A DNA stretch of 64,000 nucleotides, taken from positions 10,780,501-10,844,500 of the forward strand of contig NC_133167.1 in assembly GCF_040802235.1 (NCBI RefSeq). The letters are read 5' to 3'. Of the stretch, positions 48,340-61,055 are shown one piece after another; position 1 is the stretch's first letter, and every line of letters begins with the position of its first letter. Both the position numbers and the translations under genes were made by a program. The notes under the pieces were generated by a model. The model was given only the letters and a program-made list of their open reading frames with translations, was not told the origin of the DNA and ran no database searches. The stretch is from Manis javanica (Eukaryota; Chordata; Mammalia; Pholidota; Manidae).

Positions 48340-48960
48340 TCAGCCTGTCATACCAGATTCTTCCCCATCTGCCTCACCCCACATTTGTAGAATTAACTCC
48401 TACCCCTTTCTGGATACCTTGTGCTCCACCGAAACCACATTCCTCACTTGGCCTGCCTGTAGCTCTGCTCTCACTCCCCTGGGCCTTGTTTATCACATGT
48501 CCTCAGTGGGAGTGTGCTTTGTCCCTTTCATTCATTCGGCTTGTATTTAGTGAGCATCTGCTTTGTGTCAGCCTTTGTGCTAAGCTAAGCTGCAACACTG
48601 AAGCTACATACATACAATCCTTGTCCCCATATCCCCAAACCATTCTTTTCTTCCAAACCAAGCCAAGAGGGACTTCCTTTATATTCCTAGTTAGATGTAT
48701 TCTTTTTCTCCTCCATGCATCCTGACCTTTCTTTCCTGTGCTTCTGTCATGGAAGTCACCTCCTTTCTACTTTGCGTTCTCTGTATGAGCAGTGTTGACC
48801 TTCCTTTTTAGAACTTCTAGAAAGCAGGGCCTGTAGCGGAATTCAGCCTTGTGTCCTCCATAGTACTTAATGCAACCATTTGCTCATTCAACAGGTATTG
48901 ATTATCTACTCTGTGCCGCATACTGTCTAGGACATTCTCTAACTCTTGATATTTATGACT
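48340..48960. mobile_element. L2-type LINE remnants (mixed orientation)
   Basis: Two reverse-complement L2 3' ends are visible: TCATTCATTCGGCTTGTATT with AGTGAGCATCTGCTTTGTGT (about 48527-48600), and GCTCATTCAACAGGTATTGA with CTACTCTGTGCCGCATACTG (about 48880-48935). The pyrimidine-rich pieces between and before them resemble plus-oriented L2. Decay prevents exact borders. Confidence 0.55.
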
Positions 48961-49719
48961 TTGAATGCATGAAAAAATATGGAGCTCAGAAGACCATCTG
49001 CTGTTAATACTTGAGAGCATAATAGGGTTTATGAGGTTGATAAAGGTGTGTCCTCTCTGGAGCGGAGTGGACAGTTCCTCTTGAGGTCTGCCTTCCTAAC
49101 TTACATAGAAGAAATGTTGTTCCTCTGCCAGAGTAATGTATGTCTATTATATCTAAATTGGAATCCCTCTCTTTTTTTTAATTTAATGATTCCTTAGGTC
49201 CATTTCACTTGGGTCTCCTCTGCATCTAAAATTCTCACGTCAAATAATGCCACATTCAAAACTGATTTTGGCTTTTATAATGTTAAACCCTGAAACTTTG
49301 AATTCTAAAATCTTCAGTTTTCTTGTAAACAAAAGATTAAGACATTGCCTTACTATAACCTGCTTACCATATTGTGTAGGAGTTTTACAAAACTGTCATT
49401 TACATTTTGTTTTGATCATAAGAACTCCCCAAAGCATTTTGTGTTTTTGCATTGCTAAACCTCTGGAACTTCCAAATCACATCATTTGTTTACTGATTTA
49501 ATATTGACTATTTTGAGTTTGTGATTAGTTTAGACGCTTGCATTTTGAAACAAACAAGTTCAACAGTTTGTTGATTTTATTTAAGTACACAGTACTGTTT
49601 ATGCCTGTACCTCAGCTTATCTGATACGGCCTCCTTTTTAAAGAAAAGCCCTAAAAAACTTATAAAATGTACATTTTTGAGACGCCAATGGTGACAAATT
49701 CTTTCATTTTCCTTTTCAG
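48961..49719. other. non-coding stretch upstream of the candidate terminal exon
   Basis: AT-rich, with no repeat named. It ends in a pyrimidine tract (49698-49717) and an AG acceptor. If the following exon is real, this is intron. Confidence 0.45.
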
Positions 49720-50735
49720 AATGAAGACCTAAATGACCTCAGCAAATCCTCTTTTAACTCATGGGTACCCAGACTCTAAATGTTTCATGATTCACAACCA
49801 GGACCTCACGTCTTTCTTCTCAGTAGATGGTACGATGCATCCATTTCAGTTTGTTTACTTTATACAATCCTCAGGAGTTCATGGACTGAACTGCACGTAC
49901 TAAATTGTGCCAAGCGAAAAAGCACTGTGACACCAGAACAATGAGTCTCCATAAACTTCATCTTCAACCTGAAGGACTTAGCTGGCCACGTGAGCTGATG
50001 TGCCCGCTGCCATACCACGCGAGAATGGGTTTACTCTCATTGCATTTACAAGATACATTTCATCTGCTGCTGGAACTGTGTAGGACAAAAAAGCATCATT
50101 GTAAATTATTTCATACAACTGCATCGGGTGGAGAGAGTATTAAATATTTAACATAGGTTTTGATTTATATGTGTAATTTTTTAATTAAAATGTAACTTTT
50201 CTTATAGCACATCATTTTTTTGGATGTGGAACTGAGGTATACAATGTTCCGTTGTAAAGAGTGGAGCAGATGCTTAAAACAAGGCTAACAAAAGTAGAAT
50301 AGGGTATGATCCTTGTTTTAAGATTGTAATTCAGAAAAATAATATAATAAGAATCATAGCGCCACAGATGGTTCTCAATTGTATAGTTATATTTGCTGAT
50401 ACGATCTCTTGTAATATAGCCCTGATGTTGAGCTGAGATCCTTACATGAATTGATCTTAATTTTGTATTTTTTCTGTAAGGCAGTAGGCCGTGTTAATTA
50501 AATGAAAAAGGTTATATTTTACTGGGTATTTTCAAGTGTCAACTTAAAATTAGCAATCGATTGGAAGCAAAATTACAAGGAAAGGAAATCAAAGTCTTCC
50601 ATTGTATATACTGTAAAGAGGAGGAGACATGGGAGATCCCTTCAAATCAGAAGCTCTCTTTGGAATGAACAATGTGGGTGTTTGTAAATTCTGGAAATTT
50701 CTTTCTATTCATAATAAAGTAGAGACTGTTGATCT
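49720..50735 (+). CDS. candidate 3'-terminal exon of an unidentified host gene (19-codon coding end + 3' UTR)
   Basis: A strong-looking acceptor (TTCTTTCATTTTCCTTTTCAG) precedes 49720. Read in phase 0 it encodes NEDLNDLSKSSFNSWVPRL followed by TAA (49777-49779). About 950 bases of AT-rich sequence follow, free of recognised repeats and with UTR-like character (TATTTAA elements, TTAATTAAA). They end in AATAAA at 50713-50718, with a T/GT-rich stretch just downstream (TGTTGATCTTTTATTC). A repeat-free kilobase bounded by an acceptor and a polyA signal is the usual appearance of a last exon. Other phases give quick stops. I do not recognise the C-terminal peptide, so the gene is not named. An isolated non-coding RNA exon is an alternative. 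Confidence 0.5.
50713..50718 (+). terminator. polyadenylation signal AATAAA
   Basis: Canonical hexamer followed, about 12-30 bases on, by a GT/T-rich element. Cleavage would fall near 50733. It belongs to the candidate terminal exon. Confidence 0.55.
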
Positions 50736-53700
50736 TTTATTCTCCCCCTTCCCCTCACTTCTGTAAGCTTCCTGCCCCACTTCCACCATTTCTTTCCATG
50801 CACATGTTGGGATATTTCATTTTCTGCATTGTCTTAAGAAAAATGGGAAGACAAGCTTTAATTTATAACCAGAAATGAAGATTCCAGAAAGTGTTGTTTT
50901 TTTTTTATATCATGACCAGGGTCACATTATCACTTTTCCTTAAGACCTTTAGCTCATGTTTTCTGACAACTTACAGTGTTACATCATTTAACTCAATGTA
51001 ATCGGGCCTATTTGCCCTGGTGGGTACTGGTTAGTTAATAAAACCCAGTGTGCAGAGAGCGCATCAAGGCCTAATGACCTGCTATAGAAATATCTAGCCA
51101 ACAGTGAAAATGTTCATCTTTTTCTTGTTTGTGAAGTACACCTTGAAGTTTTTCCTAGTGAAAAAGTAATGGCAATGAACATACTTGAAGACAGTTCCTA
51201 CAGAGTTTTTAATATTTTTACCAGGAAACTTCCTAAAGGTTAAGTGAATTAATGCTAGTATGAGGCCCCCTTGGAGTTCGTGTAAACTTTATCAGGAATT
51301 CCCAGCCCCACTGCTGAGAAGAGCAATGTTTTGTATCTGTGAAGGGTTGAGATCCCTGAGTAGGGGAGGAGCTATAGGAAGGGGCCAGGGCTGGGGGGCA
51401 CTGCAGTGTTGGCTGCCCTCCATCAGCTGGTCAGCGACCCGTGCTCTGCTCAAAAGGAAGCGGAGATAAACGGAACCCCACACGGTGCTGAGGCCTGTTG
51501 TGCTGTTAATTCAGCCGGATGGCATGCACCTCCCAAACTGTTGTGCAATGTTAATTGTGGCAGATTCTAATCATTTGCATGCTCATCAGTTTCTAAGATA
51601 AATAGGTCTGTAGTCATAAGAATCCATTGTTTTCAAGGAACATGTTGTATTACATCATTTCCTATTAGAAGAGAACACAACCAGTTGAAAAAATCTGATA
51701 TGGAACAAAAAACTTTTTTTTTTCTTTCATAAAGAAAGCTTTCTTGTTCAAACTTTCATTCTTCAAGTATTCTGACTCATCTCCTTGCTAGTATAGGAAG
51801 AAAGCAAGCTGTCCTGCTCTCTTCTGTTGAGGACATAAGTTGTTAAAGAGAAATAAGTGAATAAAGTCAGCCCCATCTATTTTTTCCTGTGAAGCTGGTT
51901 ATTATTTCTCAAGGAACCTAAACTTTGAATATGTATTACCAAAATACCTCTGCATGTGAAATTTTGGGTGAGGACAGAAATGAACAACAGACTGGAAAAG
52001 CCATCTCTTGGTTTCTCTTTCTCTGATGTTCTGTTGAGTCAAATAGCATAAAGGTAGAAATTATTTAAGCTGCTTCTCGTGGTCCCTGAGCTGGGTTTGG
52101 TGGTGGTATCAAATATAACTGACTTAAAACTGGAAGTTTCTGGTATTTAAGGCCAAAACTCATGCTCTGGCTACATGAGGGGTTGACCTGGAGAAACATC
52201 AGCTGCTAAGTCCTTGTGTTCAATTCCTATTGAAGAGAGTTGCTATTTCAAAGTATTTATGGGGCAGCCAAGGGCTTATGTTAATGGAGCTTCTAGTAGA
52301 CTCTGCTTAACCTATAAACTTGTGGCTTTTTCTTCCTAAGACCAACCTTTCACAGTGTTCTTTCTTGAGATTTAGGAAGAGTTTTAAAATTCTCCTTTGA
52401 ACAGATATGTTTCATGACTTCGATGGTTTCTTCTGGGGGAAAAAAAAAAAGGTCCCAGGACCAGCTAAAAATGAAGAGTATCCATTAATGATCAACCACT
52501 TGAGTCAATAATGACAGTTCAGTACTGATGTTACATGTGTGGATATTTCTGGTAACTTCCAAAGGTCAGGGACTCTCTTGACTAACCTAGGTTGACAGCA
52601 AAAATGGATTTACTAAAAATGATCTAGTCAGTAGTAGAGATTTTTAACTTTCCCTGACTATTGTCTCCTAGCTGTCTTCTAACTTTGAGACATTTAAAGT
52701 GCTAAGAAACATCTTTACTATACTGTAAGAAACAATATTTTATAATACTGAAGCTCTGTTTTGTTCAGTCTTGCATCCTGAATGCAATATGCTGTGTAGT
52801 TGAAAATGTTAATTTTATTTATAGCAGGTGGTTTAAAAATGGGGGAGGGGAGGTCATGGTCCACCCACAACAGAGCCACGGAAAACAGGATAGATGTGAA
52901 GTGCTCCGGCTGCTTTGGCAGAATTCTGTGGACAGTTCATCACATAAGGAAGCGCTGAAACCAGAGACACTGAGAATTAAGACCTTGATCAGGGAGAGAC
53001 AGGGTCCTTTGGAAGGCATGCAAAGGTAACGGATGGAAGCCAAACATGGAATCGCTGCTTTGCAATGACTTGACAGGGAGTTAGCGTTCCTAGGTTTGGG
53101 TGTGTTCGTTGGAAGTAATGCTCCATTCGTATAGGCTGCTGAGAGATTTGAGAGAAAGAAGCACGCGCTTCTAGAGATGTGAGGAAATAGGACCTTGCCG
53201 ATTCTAAGAGACCTCCAGACTATAGACTTACTTACAGAGAGTGAAGATAGTCTTCTTGTAGTTAGAACATCAAGGGTAAGACTCTGGTGCCTTTGGTCAT
53301 TTCCAAAGCCAAGCCAGAGATGATTGTGGAGACCCTTCTGTAAGCTCTGTCAGCCAGTCTCCTAAGTGTGGACAATGCGTGTGTCAGGTGGCATGTTGGG
53401 CTCCCCTCGCTGCTTGTTACCAGAGCATCCATTTAGCTGCTGGGTGGAGGTAGAATGCTTTTGCAGGTGTTTGACCCTACTCTGAAGGAATTTAGCAGTA
53501 CTAAAGAGCTTGTAATTAGCTAATAAGATTAGAAAACATGGCTTAGGCTGGAGCATTGTCTTCCTTTGCCTAGTTGGTTGATGACTTGGCATTTGTGGTG
53601 TATACACTGAGAGAAATCTGGTGTTTAGACTTTTGCCATTCACCTGGCATTTCCCCAGCGTTGACTGATATGCCACAGGGTAGGACAAATTGAGTAAACA

Positions 53701-55390
53701 GGAAAATGTGTCTATTTGTATAGACATCTTTAGTGATGTTCTTGTTTTCTTTTCAGAACTTTGCTATTGGTTAAGAATATAGTTCCCGGAACACGTTTTC
53801 TTACAGAGTTCTTTCTTTTCACCTCTTGGCTGCAGAGTGGGCCAAATTAAAGCCACATATATTTTTTCACTTGCTGTGTGTGTGCAGTTTGGTCAATCAT
53901 CTTAAGATGGTGGTGCTGCCCCTGGTGCTACTTCATCTGTACAAAAGGACCAACGCATGGTCTGTATTGCTACCAAAACATTTACTGTATATATGTGTAT
54001 AACATATGTATTATGTATATATGTAATGGGTACCAGGCCAGGTATATATTTTTATTTAGAAGTGTTTCACTTTTCCAAGTTTTCTTTATAGTGTTATGCT
54101 TATTTTCAGTTTTTCCTCCCCTGATTCTGTCTGGTACTGAGAACTGTAGTGTCTTCATTGTTAATTAAAGAAAACTGTCTAAATGAGTTCACAAATGTGA
54201 ATGCTAGTGGTCCTTAATGTTTTTGATTTTGGCGACATGAAATGAAAACTGCTCTTTGAGATCTGCGGGGGGCGTTTGATCGGGGAAGGGCCGTGTACGC
54301 CATTTCACATGCTTTAATAAATGATTTTGGGACAGATAGGCTTGCCTCACGCCCTCCCTCTTAGGTTGGCTTCCAATGGCCAAGAGCATAAAGAAAAGGA
54401 CCTCTGAAGCGATTTTAAGCTGCCTGTGGCGGTGGCAGTGGTGCAATGGGTGCTTCTGTTTGTTATGCTTTCCAGGAGGTCCTAGGACTTGGTCCGGGCT
54501 GAGGAACACTGCTGGGAAATGGTGTCCACACTCGTTTGATTACTAGACTCACTTATTTCAAATGCTGATTCCCTGGGGCTGTCTAAGAACGTGTGTTTAT
54601 AAATGGGTGACTTATGGTTGGCAAGTTTGGAAAACTCTGATTTCAGTACAGGTGGAGTCTTTTGCATCATTTCGCCACTAGAAGGGTTAGAACACCTATG
54701 ATTTATTTTTTAAATCATAAAGCATGTTACAGTGTAGAAAGAGCCAAGTACCCCACCCCTCCGAAGTTGAGTTCTATTGTTAAAACAATTGAAATAGATG
54801 ATCAATGTGTCTTAACGTTGTTAGGGTGAGAGGTTAAACAAAAAATGTAATGGGTGCAATGCTTCGCTGAGAGTAAAAAGACTGAGTTTTCTGTCTTTTC
54901 TTTCTTTTTTTGTTGGACCAAGCTAGGGGGAATATTCCTTCTTCCCAGCATCATAAATGACATTTTCATTGTTAAGAAGTAGCACACAACATGATTGAAT
55001 AAATGTTTGAAGACATTATGTCACCTTCACGTTAAAATAGCTTCCTCCATTTGTTCTTAATAAAAAAAAAAAACCAAACTGATTTTTCCTTTCCACTGGG
55101 GATCTGCAAAGCAAACAATTGCAAACCTCTATTGAAAGTACATGTAAACACCACTAATTAGTATTAATTTGAGGGAAGTCTGGTTGGAATGAATGAATGG
55201 TGCAATTTATAGCATAATTGTCTTACTACCTTTACACATACAGAAAAATAAACTATAGCAAGGAAAACGTCAATAAAAGGCTTGTGAGAATTGATGGTAG
55301 AGGAGAATTTGTAATCACCTCCTTTTATAAGCAAAAGCAACATTCACTGTGTATGCATCCTATTGGCCACCAGGATTTACATCAGTCATC
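50736..55390. other. non-coding stretch, nothing firmly recognised
   Basis: Open frames at 53362-53727 on the minus strand and elsewhere have no domain. A GT/AT-rich TATATATGTGT stretch lies near 53985-54025, an A11 run is near 52440, and an A-rich run is near 55063. Confidence 0.45.
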
Positions 55391-55799
55391 TCTTTTATGC
55401 TTCCAGCCACCCAGAGGTAGACCCGATCATCCCTGTTTCCCAGATACGAGAGCAGAGGAGAGAAGGGTGTGTCTGTGGGGCGGGCTGCTGATGGCTCAGT
55501 GTGTATTCCCATCAATGCCACCGGAAGTCTTTCATTTCCAAGCACTTAAACAAAAATTAATGTTCTGTGCGTTAAAAACCCAATTGCTCCAGCTACCTTG
55601 TGTTACTGATTTGCTGAGCAAACATGACCTCACCTGACCCCACAGTAAAGCTCCGTCCAGCTCCGAGCTTTCCCCCTACAGGCCCTTCTTACATTTACTT
55701 CCATTGTTGATCTTTGTGTCTAGCTTAGTTTATTTATGTCAAAAATATTTTCTGATCTTGTTTTCCTCAATAAATACACCCCCCAACCCCCGCTTTCAG

Positions 55800-55844
55800 C
55801 AACAGAAGAGAAATACCTGGCTTTATTTAGGAACACGAAAGGCC
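55800..55844 (+). other. candidate 45-bp cassette exon
   Basis: A C/T-rich tract ending CGCTTTCAG (55791-55799) is followed by 45 bases and then GTGAGTG (55845 on), a near-consensus donor. The length is a multiple of three, and two of three phases are open. Coding is unproven and the gene is unknown. Confidence 0.3.
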
Positions 55845-55849
55845 GTGAG

Positions 55850-56590
55850 TGAAATGTGAAAGGCATTTAAAATCCAGGCACCTATGTTTTTAGGCATTTG
55901 GTTTTACATAGTGTCTCCTGGAAACCCTTTTAAAATCAGAACTTTTTACATTCTCTGTTAGGAATATTGATGATTAGGTAAATGACCATGATTGGCAACA
56001 GGAAAAATTGTGGGGCAGGTGGGTGCCTGGGTACCATCTGAATGGGAGAATGAGTCCTCACCTGAAGTAAAAGAATATGGAAACTGCAATACAGGAATCC
56101 CCTCTGATGTATCCTGTAGGGTGGAAACTACTTCCTCAACTCTTAAGGTCCTTGGCTGGGTTTGAAAAATTAAATTAACAAAGATTAACTGGAGGAAGGT
56201 ACACAGATTTATTTATTGTAACTTTTGCATGATGTGGGAGCTATCAGAAGAACATGTCGACCTGGAACAACTAGCCCAGGGTTTTTCTGCTCAGTGTGAT
56301 GAAGGCGGGTGGTCATGTAGAAATACAAGGTAAAAAGTATGAGATAAGTGTACTAAGCTGGAGGAAGCTTAGCAAACCCTGTTTGTTAGGATTCTTCTCG
56401 GCATCCCTCTGTCTTCGAGATAAGATGCTCCTTTCCTCTGGGTGTAGGGAGGGTATCCATCCCTGGAGGGTTTTATGACCTGTTTCAGGGGAAAAGAACA
56501 GAGAGAAGGTCACAGTGACCATCCAGCTTCTGCTGTTTTCTCAAACTCCTTCAGCTGGAAATATTTAATATGCCTAGGTAGCATGTTCTG
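55850..56590. other. non-coding stretch, nothing recognised
   Basis: Nothing beyond short chance open frames. Confidence 0.45.
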
Positions 56591-56602
56591 AACCCCATCA
56601 AC

Positions 56603-56710
56603 CCACAGTGCTTCTCAAAGCTTAGACTGTATACTTACTAAGTATATAGAATTTCCTGAAGGGCTCATAACATTAGATTTTAACAAGGGTCTCAGGAAAC
56701 TCTATTAGTA
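56603..56710 (+). mobile_element. hAT-Charlie-like fragment (MER5/MER20 type)
   Basis: CCCACAGTGCTTCTCAAAGC at the start, a central TTTCCTGAAGGGCTCATAAC and TTAGATTTTAACAAGGGTCT suggest a diverged Charlie MITE. The far terminus is not clear. Confidence 0.5.
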
Positions 56711-56728
56711 GAAACGTTGTTTCCCCAA

Positions 56729-56746
56729 AACACACACACACACACC
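56729..56746. repeat. short (AC)n tract
   Basis: AACACACACACACACACC, read directly. Confidence 0.85.
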
Positions 56747-57158
56747 CTTCTCTTCAAGGTTATTTTACACTATGACCTGGTAAGAATGTGGTATTGGCAT
56801 TCACTAGGCAGTATCCTTTTTGCTCCCTTAGTCTAAACTTCTGTAGGAAATAGCATAAAAATACGGGAATTAGGTAAATCTGCACTTAGAGTATGATACA
56901 ACTTTAGCCCAATTCTATAAAACAAAATCTCAAACAAAATAAAATACCCTCAAATATGAAGAAGAGGTATGTCTAATGGCATTGTGGATGATTTTATCTA
57001 TTTTTTTGTAAGTTTTTACAATGACCATGTTTCATTTTTGTAATGCGAAAGAAAACAAAATGGTACAGAGAAACATAAAGGGAGTCGGGTGAGAATCTTT
57101 GCGAATCCCGACCTGATGGTATCACCTGTATCACACTGTGCTGTGACCAATAATAAAC

Positions 57159-57371
57159 CAGGGGTCAGCCAACTATGGCCTGTGAGCCAAATCCAGCCCA
57201 GCTGCCTTTTTTGTAAATAAAGTTTTATTGGAACACAGCTACACTCACTCATTTACTTACTGCCAATGGTTCTACAACAGCAGAATTGAGTAATTGACAC
57301 AAAGACCAAATGACCCCCCAAATAAGACACTTGCTATCTACCTGTTTATAGAAAATGAGTGCTGACCCCTG
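57159..57371. mobile_element. hAT-Charlie MITE with intact 11-bp terminal inverted repeats
   Basis: CAGGGGTCAGC at 57159 and GCTGACCCCTG ending at 57371 are perfect inverted repeats. The interior GCCAAATCCAGCCCAGCTGC, TTGTAAATAAAGTTTTATTG and GAACACAGCTACACTCACTC matches a common mammalian Charlie-derived element. An 8-bp TSD is no longer clear. The family name is not certain from memory. Confidence 0.88.
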
Positions 57372-57379
57372 TGACAGAT

Positions 57380-58595
57380 GATTTTCAGGAGAGATAATTG
57401 GGCTGAGGCAAAGTCCTTTGCCCTGGGCTTCTGAAATTCTCCGTGGGGATGGTGCTAAAAGGGTTTCTTTAAGGTTTATCTACGTCTGAAATACTTTTAC
57501 AGTTAGGCATCTAGAGCTGAATTACAGAAAATCCAAGATGATACTTTTTTCTTGGTGTCTCTGTTTTTCTATATTAACAGCCAAAAAAGGAAAAAGAAAA
57601 AGGTAAATCAATTTAAAACAAGGATATCAATGAAAGGTTGTCCTTTTTTGAAGAGATGTTGGGTTTCCTCAAAATTCCAAAGGAAGTTCAAAGTAGATTG
57701 TAGACAGTGGTACCCAGAGCCAATGGGTGAGAAAATACCCGGGCATCCATTTCCAGCTTGTCATCAGCTGCAGTTCTGAGAATGAAAATCAGTGCCAAGA
57801 GCAGAAAAAAAAGAAAAAGAAAGAAGAACCATTGTTACACATTGTCATTAGATGGGAAGGCGATTCTTTGGTTATTTTCTTATTACAAATTCTCAATACT
57901 GATTTTTTCATCACAAGACAATATTACGGAGAAGCAATTGCATGCTGGGTGGGACAGAGATGGCACAGTGAACAGGGCCTCCTCCCTGGAGCTTCCATAT
58001 TAGTTCTGGAAGTGGTCTCACATCCCAGCTTGTCTGGACCACTTGTTTTATATATAAGGAAATCGGATTTAAGTTCATTTAATGTGACTTATTTGACTTA
58101 TCCCAAGTGGGTTAAAATGGATTCCAGGTGCTTTAATGCCCACCTTCCAGCAAAGTTTGGGGTGCTCTCAAGAGCCCCAGTGTGTGGTATGTGAAGCTGG
58201 TGCACAGACTGAGATGTGTCCTAGAGGGTTACTGAAGCCCACCTGGAGAATCAGCTGATGGAGAGTGACGGGCAGGTACCTCACTGAAGTGGGACAGCAA
58301 TAAGGACCAGAAAGCTGGGATGAGGAGATTCAGAGCAGGCAGGTGGGAAAAGGTCCCATAACCAACTTTTGGAAACCAGAAGATGCCATAGAATCACTGC
58401 TAGATGACTGCTAGATGGAATCCTTAACCCATCATCTAGTACAACCCCTTAATCTCAGGTCCCTAGACTCCTGCCCGTGATTCAGGACTCTTTCTGGATC
58501 AGATAGAGTGAAAACCCAAGGAACCCCTGCAGCTCAATTCATGGAGACTTTTCAGCTCATGTGCCCATATAACCCTTCATCCCAAGGAACTGTAG
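57380..58595. other. non-coding stretch, nothing recognised
   Basis: An open frame at 57727-58194 has no recognisable domain. An A-rich tract (AAAAAAAAGAAAAAG) near 57805 lies inside it. Confidence 0.4.
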
Positions 58596-58599
58596 ATAT

Positions 58600-58738
58600 T
58601 ATATATAACACCATTTCACAGAGTAAAAAACACTAAGGCCTAGAAGGGAACTTGTATAAGGTCATCAGTAGGTAAGTATAGAGCTGGGATTCCAACTCAG
58701 TTCCTATTAACTCCAGAGCTTTACTTTTAACATTTCAT
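58600..58738 (+). mobile_element. MIR SINE
   Basis: CATTTCACAGAGTAAAAAAC, ACTAAGGCCTAGAAGGGAAC, TATAAGGTCATCAGTAGGTA, GAGCTGGGATTCCAACTCAG and TTAACTCCAGAGC reproduce the MIR 3' half on the plus strand. Confidence 0.88.
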
Positions 58739-59038
58739 AATTGAAAGACATGGAAACTGAAAAAAAGAAACCCACATTCTCTGAAATCCTGATATACCCT
58801 GATGACACTGGGGTGTCAGAAAGTGGCATCTCTATTTGCAGTTTCAGTATTCCAGATCTAACCTGTGCCCCTCTGCCCCTCCACCTCCCAAACCTGACTT
58901 TGTTCTCCAATGCTTTTGAGGGTTTCTGGTTAAGTCGGGATGGAAGTTGTCATTGGCTGTCTCTTATTAACATCTTGAAACTCAATTCTTAATTAAGGGA
59001 TTTTCCTCACTAAGTTAAATGCTTCCCATTTGCTTTTC

Positions 59039-59045
59039 ACACACA

Positions 59046-59134
<89 letters not shown>
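59039..59134. repeat. (CA)n microsatellite, about 96 bp
   Basis: Long CA run with two ACAGAC interruptions, the second of which splits it into two pure blocks. It is likely length-polymorphic. Confidence 0.97.
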
Positions 59135-59135
<1 letters not shown>

Positions 59136-59479
59136 AGCTTCTTCTCCCTTCCTTACAATTCAAGGAGGAAATACTAATGACACCTCCAAAACCGCCAACT
59201 TATTTTTTTTACATCAGCAGCATGTTTCTGGTTTAAATTCAGATTGTTCATTTAATTTTACATCCCCCTCTCACTCCCACAACACAGCAACTATCCCAGT
59301 TAGCAGGGTCCCATGTAGAGTTCTGCCTCTCATTTATTTCATCTGTTAAAAAATGAAATGTTTGGCTGAGCTAAACAAACTTCTTTCCTGGATAGAGTAA
59401 CCCTACTATTTATGTTTGTTGAAATGTTTGACAGATGGGAATCTGATGGGGGGGATATTTCTTTTAATGACTCTGCAAA

Positions 59480-59585
59480 TAAGTCAATTCCATCTCTGCC
59501 TTGCCACTGTGTAACTTTAGGCAAAACAGTCCTCTCTGGCCCTCCACTTCTTTGTTTAGAAAATAAGAGGGCTATCTGATCTTCA
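59480..59585 (-). mobile_element. MIR SINE fragment
   Basis: TTGCCACTGTGTAACTTTAG, GCAAAACAGTCCTCTCTGGC and TTGTTTAGAAAATAAGAGGG fit the reverse complement of the MIR 3' half. Confidence 0.75.
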
Positions 59586-59589
59586 CCTG

Positions 59590-60890
59590 GAGTTCAGTGA
59601 TTTGTCAACACTAAAAAAATCTAATGCTGGGTTTTTCATGGACACAGTGGTGTGCATTTTTTTTCAGTCCTTGGAGAAAAGGGACTGTGACTTCCAGTGC
59701 ATTCACCAAAGGTTCAAAGCAGAGAGATGGTTTCTTAGATTCATAGGATTTCATGATTTTTATGATGGCCTAGCAAATTTTAGGAATTAAAGACTAGCTT
59801 AGAGCAAAAGCATTAGGTCAGCAAAGTTTATATGTACTTCTTACTTCCCTCAACTCTTCATGTTTGAGGTTGGGTGTTCCCCCTGGCCAGACGTTTTCAT
59901 GGAACCCAGGGTCTTTCCAGAGCAGAGAAATTATATCTGATAAACTATATTTTTTTCCCAGAGATATATGAAATTAATGTATTCACTCCCAGAGCATTTG
60001 GCTCAAACACAAAAACCTACTCCAAAGGAAGAAAACACTAGCAAACAGAAACAAATTGCTAATGGTGGGATTTTAGGTGTTCCACGTGGGGAGATGTTTA
60101 GTGGGGCATGTTCAGTTCAATTGGGGTAGATTTAGTACTTTATTAAAGGAATAGGATAAGGCAGTCTCTTTCCCCTCTACGTAATTTCAATAAAACTTTA
60201 CTTTGACTTGACATAAAGCTTGCACGTTTGCTAAATTCGTGATACCTTATTGTTAGATTTTCTGAATAATTTTAATTCTAGATAAGTTCATAGCTAAGCT
60301 TTTCCTACCCTTTGTTTTATTTTTTGTTTTTGGTGGTGGGCAGGGGTCCCCTGCTGGCGCTCTCACATCTTGCCTGGGTTCAACATCCTCGTCCTCACGT
60401 CTCTGAAGCTATCTTTTGCAGGTGACCACCTACTGGAGTTGTACACGAAGTTGGCTCTGACCCACTTGGTGATGAACCTTGCTTAATTGTGGCAGAAAAA
60501 GAACTAAAGCAGGAAAAGAAAGAAAGAATTTCCCTCTGGCACACAAACAACTCCTATTTGTGGCCAACTAAAGGGAAATCTATTTTTACTTTTCCATGCC
60601 CTAGCAATGGAGTCGATCGTCATGACACAAGGAAGCCCTCAGCCAAAAATTTAAAAAGAACATTTCTCTTTGGAAATCATAAACTGAAAATATATTCTCT
60701 AGGAAACTCCACTATAATATGTTAGGTGGGAAGATAATGCCCACAGCACATGTTCAATAAAAATGCTGAGCCTCCAATGAAAACATAATCAATGATCAAA
60801 GATTTTTAACAGAGATGACCACACAGTTGAAAGCTGCCATTTAATTTTTCCTTTTGTGGTCATGAAGAGATGCATTTTTATTCTAGAAAA
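59590..60890. other. non-coding stretch, nothing recognised
   Basis: No gene or nameable repeat was seen. Confidence 0.45.
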
Positions 60891-60894
60891 GGAC

Positions 60895-61055
60895 TGTAGC
60901 ATTGGACTTCAACAGGCCCAGGCCAACCTGGAAATCCCATTTCCTACATGAGAGACCATGGGAAAATTGCTTAACCTCTCAAAGCCTCTTATACAAGGTA
61001 CCTCAGCCATAAGCAGAGCATTTAGAATAGTGCTTGCCCAGAGCTGGTATCCCAT
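60895..61055 (-). mobile_element. MIR SINE fragment
   Basis: GGACTTCAACAGGCCCAGGC, ATGGGAAAATTGCTTAACCT, CTCAAAGCCTCTTATACAAG and GAATAGTGCTTGCCCAGAGC follow the order of MIR in reverse complement. Confidence 0.75.

Noticed and set aside
57727..58194. 155-codon plus-strand frame
   Set aside because: It crosses an A-rich tract, has no recognisable domain, and no splice or polyA context supports it.
59030..59236. His/Thr-repeat frame of 68 codons
   Set aside because: It is simply the translation of the CA microsatellite.
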